64,000 nucleotides of DNA from Aldehydirespirator sp965261105 (lineage in GTDB: Bacteria; Actinomycetota; Acidimicrobiia; Acidimicrobiales; Aldehydirespiratoraceae), in assembly GCA_965261105.1 (NCBI GenBank), contig CBDHCM010000006.1, positions 2,914,001 to 2,978,000 on the forward strand, in the 5' to 3' direction. How positions within the stretch are numbered: the first letter of the stretch is position 1; each line of letters begins with the position of its first letter. Below the pieces are notes generated by a model, which was not told the DNA's origin, ran no database searches, and worked only from the letters and a program-made list of their open reading frames with translations. A program made the position numbers and the translations under genes. Positions 8,745 to 16,335 of this stretch are shown here, in pieces.

Positions 8745-10689
8745 CGCCTGTGACAGTCACCTGTTGGTCAGGTGGCACGTGTGTCAGGATCTCCCGGCGC
8801 GCTGACGCCACAATGGTCTGAATCCCAAGCTCAGAGGTGACGGACTCGAGTTCGCGCATGAACTCAGCCAAGTTGCCAGGCTCGGTTTCCTCGGCTCCGA
8901 TCGAGTCGATGAGCAGGAGCCCCGGGTGACGTCCAATGCCGAAGTTGTGGGCAACTCGAAGCAGAGCAACGACCACTGCGATCCTTAGGCGGAGCTTTTC
9001 GCCTGGCGTCTGATGACGGAATGACGTCTTGGTGCCTCCCTTCACCAGTCGAAGCTGTGCCGCCATGTTGAGCTCTGCTGCCTCGAGCGTTGCGAATCCG
9101 AATCGGCGGGCCAGCTCAAGAATCGCCGCGTTCACTTCGTCCACGACCTCGCTGAAGCCGTCGTGGCGACGATCCTTCGCCTCGTCCAATGCTGCTTGCA
9201 AGACTTCCACCCGGGCGGCATCTTCTGGCTGCGCCTCAGGCTGGTCGGGAACGTCGTCAGCCAGGTTCTCGAACTCAGCAATCACCGCGGCCAGCGCTGC
9301 CGCCTCGGTCTCGAGAGCCCGGCGCTCCTCAACTCGGGTGGCTTGCTGGGAGTAAGTCGCGACGAGCGCTGCGGCCGCCGCGACACGCTCCGTGAGGTCG
9401 CTCGCCTCCCCCGCCAGCCTGGCCGCTCGTTCTTCTTCGCCCGTGGCCACCGCCTCAAGATCGGCGACAAGCTTCTGCAAGTCGTGGACGCTCTTGATCT
9501 CGTCCGCCTCTTCGTGGTCGATGGGTGACTCGTCGATCTCGATATCGAGGTCAAGATCGAGCTCTCGGTCGCAGACGGCGCATGAATGGGTCAGCTGCTC
9601 GGCCTGCTTTCGATCAGGGCCGATATCGGTCGAGCATCGAGGGCATCTTGATGGATCCAAGCCGTGAAACAGGCGCCGCGCCAGTGCCGCTTCGGAATGA
9701 TCCGTGAGCCGCTTTCGACCATGTGTGGCTCGCCGACGAGCGGCTCGCGCGTTACGGTCGGCCTCGCGCTGGCTGTTTGCCACGCTCCCGGCATCTGCGA
9801 TCAGCGCGACCCAGTTGGACCTTGCCTCCGCAATGTCTTCGTCCGAAGGCAGCCCACGCGGAAGTGCGGCCATCTTGATCTTGATGGTGTCAAGCTCCGC
9901 CTTTCTGGCGTTGATCGTGCTTGTCGCAACCTTCTGGATCGTGTCTTGCTCGGCCTTTACGCCTGCCGCCTGTGCCTGAGCCTCTCTCAGCGCAGCCTGA
10001 CAAGCTGAGTAGGTCCGCGCCCAACGGATCCCGACGAACAGCTGCACGAGCCGTTGAGCCACTCCGGAGCCCGGCATGTCCCCAATCACTGCGCCTTCGG
10101 CTTCGCGGGGCAGGTACAGCACCGTCGAGTACGACGGCCACCGGTGCGTCGCCGTACCCTGACCATCGACCCACAGCGTGAACGCTTCGAAGCCAAGGCG
10201 TTCCATCATGAACTGCGACATCGTGTCCGCGAAGGCCGCGTCGCTCGCGAACGGCCGAATGTCGCTGCCACAGGTCAGAGTGCCCGTAGGTATGCCGTCG
10301 GCGAGCTCGAACGCAACCATGAAGGCCTCATCATCGACGGTTCCCTCGAGCGTGACGCTGTCCAGCCAGTTCCTCACGTCATTCTGCAGTCGCTTCGGTT
10401 GGCCCCGAAGGCACCACATAATGATCTCAAGCAGACTGGTCTTGCCGGCGTCGTTCCGTTCGCTCGATATCGCCCAGAGGCCGCTGGTGAACTCGCAGTC
10501 GAAGTCGATCTCATCGCTGAGCAACCCCGCCTTCTGACCAGTGAAGGCAAGACGGGTCACCCGAAGACGATGTGGCGAACCGGAGCTGTCCGATGTGGGC
10601 ACTCGCGCTTCGGAGAGGATTCGAGTCACGTCCGACACGGACTGCTCACATCGGGCCGCGACGGCGTCCGGGAACGAGAGTTCCGTCAT
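8728..10689 (-). CDS. SMC/ABC-type ATPase with zinc-ribbon coiled coil (ABC-3C/Lamassu-like)
   Basis: 653 aa. The N-terminal Walker A is SSERNDAGKTSLLEIIMWCL near residue 75 (atypical, lacking the first Gly). The middle is coiled coil with a zinc-ribbon or hook pair, CPRCSTDIG and CAVCDRELD, near residues 355-380. The C-terminus holds a signature-like TPGEKLRLRIAVVVALLRVA and the Walker B GLLLIDSIGAEETEPGN. This head-coil-hook layout is that of Rad50/LmuB-like ATPases in ABC-three-component systems, which sense unusual DNA ends and trigger an effector. The start overlaps the upstream gene by 4 bp (ATGA). Family call by motif only. Confidence 0.75.
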   Translation of the reverse strand: MTELSFPDAVAARCEQSVSDVTRILSEARVPTSDSSGSPHRLRVTRLAFTGQKAGLLSDEIDFDCEFTSGLWAISSERNDAGKTSLLEIIMWCLRGQPKRLQNDVRNWLDSVTLEGTVDDEAFMVAFELADGIPTGTLTCGSDIRPFASDAAFADTMSQFMMERLGFEAFTLWVDGQGTATHRWPSYSTVLYLPREAEGAVIGDMPGSGVAQRLVQLFVGIRWARTYSACQAALREAQAQAAGVKAEQDTIQKVATSTINARKAELDTIKIKMAALPRGLPSDEDIAEARSNWVALIADAGSVANSQREADRNARAARRRATHGRKRLTDHSEAALARRLFHGLDPSRCPRCSTDIGPDRKQAEQLTHSCAVCDRELDLDLDIEIDESPIDHEEADEIKSVHDLQKLVADLEAVATGEEERAARLAGEASDLTERVAAAAALVATYSQQATRVEERRALETEAAALAAVIAEFENLADDVPDQPEAQPEDAARVEVLQAALDEAKDRRHDGFSEVVDEVNAAILELARRFGFATLEAAELNMAAQLRLVKGGTKTSFRHQTPGEKLRLRIAVVVALLRVAHNFGIGRHPGLLLIDSIGAEETEPGNLAEFMRELESVTSELGIQTIVASARREILTHVPPDQQVTVTGDGYLW

Positions 10690-11327
10690 GCGTTGGCCCG
10701 CAATTCGACGAGCTTGGCGCGGACTACGCCCGCGACCGGTGCGATGTGATCGCCGAGCGCAGTTTCGGCGTACTGCGACAGCTCGTACTGTCGGTTCTTG
10801 GCCGCGTAGCCAGACAACGGCCCACCCACCTTCGCAACCAGCTCAGCGCGGTCGCTGTACCACCGCAGCTCAGGATGGTCGCCAATGATCTGCGCTGCCG
10901 CTTTACGGCCGGCGAGAAGCAGGTAGAAATCTGTGCGCTTGACATCTCCGGGCGCGCCTGATCGGTGGCAGCGGGCCAGCCCAGCAGCCGCGAGGTAGGA
11001 GAATGAGTCGTCGATCGGCTCGTACGCGCCGAACCTGTGCCGCAACATCGGGAACCGATGCAGCTCTGGCTCATCCCCCTCAAGCAGCTCCTCAGCAGTG
11101 TCAATCCATCCACCATCAAGCTTGGCCGACTCCACGCAGGCGAGGATTTCGTAGGCCAGGTAGTCCGGGTTCCGCATCCAGAAGTGCAGCGCCTGGAGCT
11201 TGCGCTCCGCCGCGATTACCGCAACGGCGCCATCCCGCTCAGCCCGGCTACCCGGCGCGGGAGCGACTCCAGCGCGGTCGAGGAGGAACAGCATGCGCAA
11301 GGCGCCCTGCAGCGCCTCTACGTCCAT
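10686..11327 (-). CDS. Small middle component of the ABC-ATPase operon
   Basis: 213 aa, the first gene of the operon. No catalytic motif: the protein is mostly helical with patches such as AAERKLQALHFWMRNPDYLA and GGPLSGYAAKNRQYELSQYA. A protein of about 200 aa placed directly before an SMC-like ATPase matches the middle component (LmuC-like) of ABC-three-component systems. The gene ends in the start of the ATPase (ATGA overlap). Just upstream is an IS3 remnant, so the native promoter may have been altered. Confidence 0.6.
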   Translation of the reverse strand: MDVEALQGALRMLFLLDRAGVAPAPGSRAERDGAVAVIAAERKLQALHFWMRNPDYLAYEILACVESAKLDGGWIDTAEELLEGDEPELHRFPMLRHRFGAYEPIDDSFSYLAAAGLARCHRSGAPGDVKRTDFYLLLAGRKAAAQIIGDHPELRWYSDRAELVAKVGGPLSGYAAKNRQYELSQYAETALGDHIAPVAGVVRAKLVELRANA

Positions 11328-11453
11328 CGGCCTGCGGTTGGTAGACCACGTCTCACCGCTTCTCCCTTGCTACTCGAGTCAACGATAGCCGTGGCGGGTC
11401 CCCCGACCCTGCGACGGGTGCGCCTGCCAGCCCCATTCTCGGCCGCCCTCGCC

Positions 11454-11578
11454 AAAGCCGTCCTTGAGGACTGGCGCCACGAATACAACCACTACCAGCC
11501 CCACGAATCCCTCGCCGGGCTCACCCCCGCCGCCTACGCTGCCCACTATCAACACCCATAGCACCTTGATGGGTCCCC
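11454..11578 (+). mobile_element. IS3-family 3'-end remnant
   Basis: The frame AVLEDWRHEYNHYQPHESLA then GLTPAAYAAHYQHP ends at 11561, followed by GATGGGTCCCCCTCAT. This is a diverged relative of the IS3 tail at 6395-6509. The adjoining 11579-11803 holds nothing I recognise. Confidence 0.7.
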
Positions 11579-11803
11579 CTCATCAGCATGGGCTTTACGG
11601 CAGTGTTCACGCAGGTCAGAGCCCGCTCGTTGTCGTTGGGGCACCCCCGACATCAAAGTCGGGCCAACACAACGACGGGTGGACGGTCACCTATTTGCGC
11701 GCGCTTCAAGGGGAAGCTCTCAGGGGACGTCGGGTGGCCGTGGGGCCCGGGCGGTCACCTCAGGTCTTTGGGCGTCGTGGCGTGACGGCGTTCAAGTGGT
11801 GGC

Positions 11804-14800
11804 TCAGGCGAGGGCGAGCCAGCAGACGAGGTGTATGTCGTCGGGTGTGATCTCCGGCAGGGGTTCGGGTGGGGTGTAGGGCTCGAGGCCGAGGTCTCGG
11901 ATGACGGCGAGGATGCGTTCTGCTTGTTCGGCGGGTTCGGTGCTGCTGTGCATGGCGGCTCGGAGGGCACGTACTGTGCGTTCAGGGTATGGGGCGCTGA
12001 GGGTGTCGATGGCTTGGTCGATTGCTTGTTGGGTCAATCGGTCGGGGGCGTGCTCGCGCACGATGTCGGCGGCTTTAGCCAGCGCGGGCGGCAGCCGCGG
12101 CTCGAGGTTGGCTTTGTCGGCTAGGTGGTTCCATTTCTCGAGCACGTCGGCGGCGGCTATGGGCCATGCGTCGAACAGGCGCTGGTGGGTGTCGTCGCGG
12201 AGCAGCCGGGGCGTGTCGAATCCCTTGGGTGGGTGGGCGCGGTCGAGGCAGGCGAGGGTGTCGGACACGACTTGGGGGTTGGCGGGGTCGGTGAGTCCGA
12301 CGTAGCGGAATACTGGCTGGGGCCAGTCGCCTACCCGTATGCAGAACACATAGCCCGATCCGTCATCGGGAGCTGCGGCCATGCCTGAGCCTGATCCCCA
12401 TGGGAGTTCCTTGATCTGTTCGGCTAGTTCGGGGTTTCCCATCGCTTGGCGCAACTGTTGGCGGTATTCCTCTCCGGAGAGGGCGCCGCGGGCGGTCCCG
12501 CCGCGCTCGAACAGAGATGCGTCTGAGTTGCGGAGCCGTTCGATCTCTTCGCGGGTCTGCGAGAAGTTGATGTCGCGTGTGGCTTGGTCGGGAAGGATCT
12601 TGCCGACTCCGACTGTGGCGGCTGCTTGGGCGATCTTGCGGCGTAGCCGTTGTTCGAGGTTCAACAGGTCATCTAGACGGGTGTCTGGGAAGATGCAGCG
12701 CAGATGGGCTTCGGTGTGGTGCGAGCCGATGCGGTCGATGCGGCCGTGGCGCTGCACCAAACGCATCGGATTCCAAGGTAAGTCATAGTTGATGATGTGG
12801 CGGCACTGTTGGAGGTTCACGCCTTCTGCGAGCACATCTGTTGCGACGAGGATGTCGTAGAGGTCGTCGTTGTTGCCTTCGGGGGCGTCTGTGGTGCGGG
12901 GGGCGAAGCCCCAGACTGCGGCTCGCTTGTCGCGGTCGGAGGCTGAACCCGCCAGGCGCGCGAGCCTGTGCCTGTAGGCCGATAGCCGTGGGTCGGCGTC
13001 TACGGCGTATTGCAGGTGTTCGTAGATCCAGTCGACGGTGTCGGCGTAATAGCTGAAGATCAGGACCTTGCGCCGGTCGCGTTCGTCGGTGTCGTCGAGG
13101 GCTTGGCTGCGGGCTTCCGCGGCGATTGCGGCGAGCTCGTCACAAAGCACTGTGAGGGTCGGGTCCGTCTCGCGGGTGACTGTGCGGGCGGCGGCGGCCC
13201 ATCCGCGCAGCAGCGCGGCGTCGGAGGTTGCGTGGCGTTTGAGCCGCTCGGCGTTGAAGTCGGCGGCGTCTTCGAGCAGGCCGGTGTGCGCGTCGAGATA
13301 AGCGTTGACTTCGTCCATGTCGTCGGAGTCGGTGGCGACCCAGTCGGTTAGCGCTTCGCCGGTGGCGACCTTGCCCTCGTTGAGCAGCGACACGAACGCG
13401 TCGTGTGATGCGGCCATGCGCTCGCAGGTGGACGCGAACGCGTGGGGCGACGATTCGAAGCGTTTGAGCAGTTGTGATCGCATCAGACCGGCGAACTGCG
13501 CCTCGTAGGCGTCGGGATCGGCGTCGAGGCGGGACTGCGACGGGGCGTAGCGGGCCAACGTCAGCGTGCTTGGCTCGTCGGGGTCGGCGTTGGGGTCCAG
13601 GGCTGCGGCGATGCGGTCGAAGAAACCGGGCACCACGGCGTCTAGGTCGTAGATGACCTTGTGCACTCTGGGGGTGGGGAATGTGATCGGTTGGTCTTGT
13701 CCGTCGATGCGGACGGTGTCGTTGGCGTAGTACTTCTTCACGAAGGAGCGGGTGCGGCGGACGGCTACTGCGTCGAGCACGTCGAAGAGATGCTCGGGGG
13801 TCAAGTCGTCGGGGTTGAGCGCCATGGCCTGGCTGAACCGGTCCCTCATCGAGGGGATGCCAGCGTCTGCGAAGGCGGCGTCGTTGCGCAGGAAGTAGCC
13901 GAGCAGGTGGTAGAGGTCCCACAGGCTGTTGTTCACCGGGGTCGCTGTGAGCAGCACGAGTTTCTTGGGGGGCGACCCGGCGAGCAGGCGCCGCAGCGCG
14001 TCGGCTCGCTGGGTGGACGGGTTGCGCAGGTTGTGGGCCTCGTCGACTACCACTAGCGCGTAATCGTCGATACGGGTCGCTTCGAGTTTGGCCACTGTGC
14101 CGCGTTCGGGATTCAGGCGCATGTCGGCGGCGACGTCGTCGAAGGAGACGAGCTCCATTGGCAGGTTGTGGCGCGCTCTGAATGCTCGCCAGGGGCCGTC
14201 GCGCAGCGTCGCCGGGGTGATCACCAGCACCCTTTGCCGCCGGTCTAGGGCTGCTTCGCGGATCAGCTCGCCGGCTAGGAACGTCTTGCCGAGCCCGACT
14301 TCGTCGGCGATGAGCACGCCGTTGTGTGTCAGGAGGAGGTTGCGTGCCCGCCACAGGCCGTCGGTCTGGAACGATGTCAGGCGTATGTGTGGTTCGGTGG
14401 CCTCGGCTGCTTCTCGTTGGATCTCGGCGCCGTAGCGTTCCCACAACATCCGCAGGTAGATCAGCTGGGGCGGATGGTGCTCGAAGCGCGGCTCGAACAG
14501 CTCCGCCAAGGGGTAGGCGCTGGCCTTGTCCCACAGTTCGTCGAACCACTCCTGCACCTGGCGCACGGTGTGGGGCGAGTAGTTGCCGAGGTTCAGTTCG
14601 ATGTTGGTGCTGAGCCCGGCCCTAGTCAGGTTCGATGACCCCGCGACCACACCGTGGGAGCGGTCTGCGGCCACGAACGCCTTGCCGTGCAGGAAGTGGT
14701 CCTCCAGTCGCCGCACCTGCACATTCCCCGAGCGCAGCCAGGCGACGAGGCGGCGGGCCGCGGTGTCGGTCTCCAATGAGAAGCCCAGATAGTCGCGTTC

Positions 14801-15157
14801 TTGTTTGAGGCTTCGTTCGTGTCCGTCGAGCGCCGCTCGCAGTCGAGTCCGCAGCGCGCCGCTGGGTCTAGCCGGCTCGTTGCCCAGCCGACGTGGTCGG
14901 TACTCGGCGGCTGAGGGTTCCGCTCCCAGCAGCAGCCGGGTCTCGCGTGCCGCGTCGAGCGAGTCCGCTATCAGCATGTACCCGCCGACGTTGAAGTAGG
15001 CGGTTGCTACGTCCATACGCGTCCCGCCGACGAGACCTTTCGCCGCGCCGGAGATGAACCCGTTCAGCGCGGACGCCACCGTTTGGTCCCCGCGGTTGAG
15101 AGCGAGTTCTGGCTTGCTGTCGGCGACCGCAGACGCCGCGTCCACCTCTGATGCCAT
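11804..15157 (-). CDS. PLD-domain SNF2 helicase of a restriction/defence pair
   Basis: 1117 aa. The N-terminal phospholipase-D-like domain has one HKD-type motif (HFLHGKAFVA then GSSNLTRAGLSTN, near residues 155-190). The SF2/SNF2 helicase follows: DEVGLGKT (about 280), VVVDEAHNLRNP (DEAH), LLTATPVNNS, then the C-terminal lobe with ATDVLAEGVNLQQC and VQRHGRIDRIGS. A PLD nuclease fused to a translocase suggests DNA tracking and cleavage. It starts 14 bp after the methylase frame ends on the same strand, so the two form one transcription unit. SNF2 helicase plus adenine methylase recalls DISARM class 1 or BREX helicases, but drmA/B/C and pglZ are absent, so I leave the system unnamed. Confidence 0.85.
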   Translation of the reverse strand: MASEVDAASAVADSKPELALNRGDQTVASALNGFISGAAKGLVGGTRMDVATAYFNVGGYMLIADSLDAARETRLLLGAEPSAAEYRPRRLGNEPARPSGALRTRLRAALDGHERSLKQERDYLGFSLETDTAARRLVAWLRSGNVQVRRLEDHFLHGKAFVAADRSHGVVAGSSNLTRAGLSTNIELNLGNYSPHTVRQVQEWFDELWDKASAYPLAELFEPRFEHHPPQLIYLRMLWERYGAEIQREAAEATEPHIRLTSFQTDGLWRARNLLLTHNGVLIADEVGLGKTFLAGELIREAALDRRQRVLVITPATLRDGPWRAFRARHNLPMELVSFDDVAADMRLNPERGTVAKLEATRIDDYALVVVDEAHNLRNPSTQRADALRRLLAGSPPKKLVLLTATPVNNSLWDLYHLLGYFLRNDAAFADAGIPSMRDRFSQAMALNPDDLTPEHLFDVLDAVAVRRTRSFVKKYYANDTVRIDGQDQPITFPTPRVHKVIYDLDAVVPGFFDRIAAALDPNADPDEPSTLTLARYAPSQSRLDADPDAYEAQFAGLMRSQLLKRFESSPHAFASTCERMAASHDAFVSLLNEGKVATGEALTDWVATDSDDMDEVNAYLDAHTGLLEDAADFNAERLKRHATSDAALLRGWAAAARTVTRETDPTLTVLCDELAAIAAEARSQALDDTDERDRRKVLIFSYYADTVDWIYEHLQYAVDADPRLSAYRHRLARLAGSASDRDKRAAVWGFAPRTTDAPEGNNDDLYDILVATDVLAEGVNLQQCRHIINYDLPWNPMRLVQRHGRIDRIGSHHTEAHLRCIFPDTRLDDLLNLEQRLRRKIAQAAATVGVGKILPDQATRDINFSQTREEIERLRNSDASLFERGGTARGALSGEEYRQQLRQAMGNPELAEQIKELPWGSGSGMAAAPDDGSGYVFCIRVGDWPQPVFRYVGLTDPANPQVVSDTLACLDRAHPPKGFDTPRLLRDDTHQRLFDAWPIAAADVLEKWNHLADKANLEPRLPPALAKAADIVREHAPDRLTQQAIDQAIDTLSAPYPERTVRALRAAMHSSTEPAEQAERILAVIRDLGLEPYTPPEPLPEITPDDIHLVCWLALA

Positions 15158-15171
15158 CTGCCGCTCCCTTC

Positions 15172-16335
15172 TCAGCCGCTTGAGTCATCTATGGCGCGAA
15201 GCGCCGCGGGCTCTGACTCCGGGAGGTTCCGGAAGTGAGCCAGAACCTTGTCGCGATGGTTGGAGTAATCGGTGCCTGTGTGGAACGTCGCATAGATGAC
15301 TTCCAAGTCATCTTCGTCGAGGCCGTAGAGGCGCGCGACGCAAGCGTCGAGTTCGCACACGAGATCCTCCCTGTCTTGAGAGGTCTTGACTGTGTCCACG
15401 TCCACACCGACCTGTGCGGCCCATGCGGCGTAGCGGGCATCGACGGCTGCAAGCCTGCCAGCTATCTCTACGACCCGTCCCGCTACGGGGTCGTCGTCGT
15501 AGTGAGGCGGGATGGGGAAATTGTCGAGCAGATAGAAGTTCAGGCTCATTTCAACGATTCGGCGGGCGTACCAGTCCAGGATCATCGACGACAGCACGCC
15601 CAACAGGTATGCCTCATCTCGTGCTGTCCCCTCGACGAACAGCAGATAGGGCGCTTTGTTGGTTAGTACCACCTCTCCGGGCACCAGCGCCGCGATGACT
15701 GTGTGGGTGTTCGTGTGGTTCGTGATGTCTCGGAAGGCGATGCGCGGGCTTCGGCACGGCAGCGTCGTGTCGTCGTCGATCAAATCCGCGTCGAGTCCGT
15801 GGAACGCCGAAGACTTGGTGGTGTGCTGGTTCTTTCGCTTCTCAAAGAGATGGCCGGTGAGCTTGTCGATGTCCGCGGAGCCGAAGTGCTTGCCGGTGTC
15901 GGGCTGCCAGAGGTTGAACGCGGCACCTGAGTAAACAAGCCAGCAGCCGCTGTCGGAGGTCATCGCCGACTCTCCAGCGTCGAGGATGACGAGGCGCTTG
16001 TCGTTGGTGGCGTCGATTTCACGGATCGGGCGGACTTTCCACGGTCGAGGATGACGAGGTGCTTGTCGTTGGTGGCGTTGATGTCGCCTTGGATCGGGCG
16101 GACTCTCCACGGTCGAGGACGAGGAGGTGCTTGTCGAATGAGGCGTGCAGTTCGGCGACCGGGATGGCTCTCCATCTGCGATAATGCAATATTGGGGAGT
16201 GTCCGTCCGTCCGTCCGTCCGTCCGTCCGTCCGTCCGTCCGTCCGACCGACCGACCGACCGACCGACCGACCGACCGACCGACCGACCGACCGACCGACC
16301 GTCCGACCGACCGTCCGTCCGTCCGACCGACCCAT
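15172..16335 (-). CDS. C-terminal part of the phase-variable DNA methylase (currently out of frame)
   Basis: The native sequence starts around LVILDAGESAMTSDSGC (about 15990) and runs through FNLWQPDTGKHFGSADI, VPGEVVLTNKAPYLLFVEGT and LDWYARRIVEMSLNFYLLDN to the stop. This is the target-recognition and C-terminal part of an Eco57I/PglX-like adenine methylase. The frame stays open through the whole tetranucleotide tract up to 16335, but that is not the frame in which the N-terminal part arrives. Deleting one 4-bp unit, or collapsing the 65/68-bp repeat to one copy, fuses the two parts into about 1,460-1,508 aa. Treat it as one gene with 16019-19702, presently in an OFF phase. Confidence 0.75.
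   Translation of the reverse strand: MGRSDGRTVGRTVGRSVGRSVGRSVGRSVGRTDGRTDGRTDGRTDTPQYCIIADGEPSRSPNCTPHSTSTSSSSTVESPPDPRRHQRHQRQAPRHPRPWKVRPIREIDATNDKRLVILDAGESAMTSDSGCWLVYSGAAFNLWQPDTGKHFGSADIDKLTGHLFEKRKNQHTTKSSAFHGLDADLIDDDTTLPCRSPRIAFRDITNHTNTHTVIAALVPGEVVLTNKAPYLLFVEGTARDEAYLLGVLSSMILDWYARRIVEMSLNFYLLDNFPIPPHYDDDPVAGRVVEIAGRLAAVDARYAAWAAQVGVDVDTVKTSQDREDLVCELDACVARLYGLDEDDLEVIYATFHTGTDYSNHRDKVLAHFRNLPESEPAALRAIDDSSG
15967..16140. repeat. Three imperfect 65/68-bp tandem copies that shift frame
   Basis: Copies begin near 15968, 16033 and 16101 (spacing 65 and 68 bp). On the coding strand each contains the same peptide-coding core, DKHLLVLDRGESA, DKHLVILDRGKSA or DKRLVILDAGESA. Both periods equal 2 modulo 3, so the three copies lie in three different frames. 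The upstream methylase frame reads the first copy and the downstream frame reads the last. Copy-number change therefore switches the gene between frames. Confidence 0.85.

Noticed and set aside
13140..14549. 469-codon minus frame within the PLD-SNF2 gene
   Set aside because: Arg/Pro-rich shadow in a second frame of a gene with complete helicase motifs.
16201..16332. Tetranucleotide tract as a mere assembly artefact
   Set aside because: The tract joins both sides of one methylase in a consistent frame and has an ordered mixed composition; only the exact unit number should be doubted.
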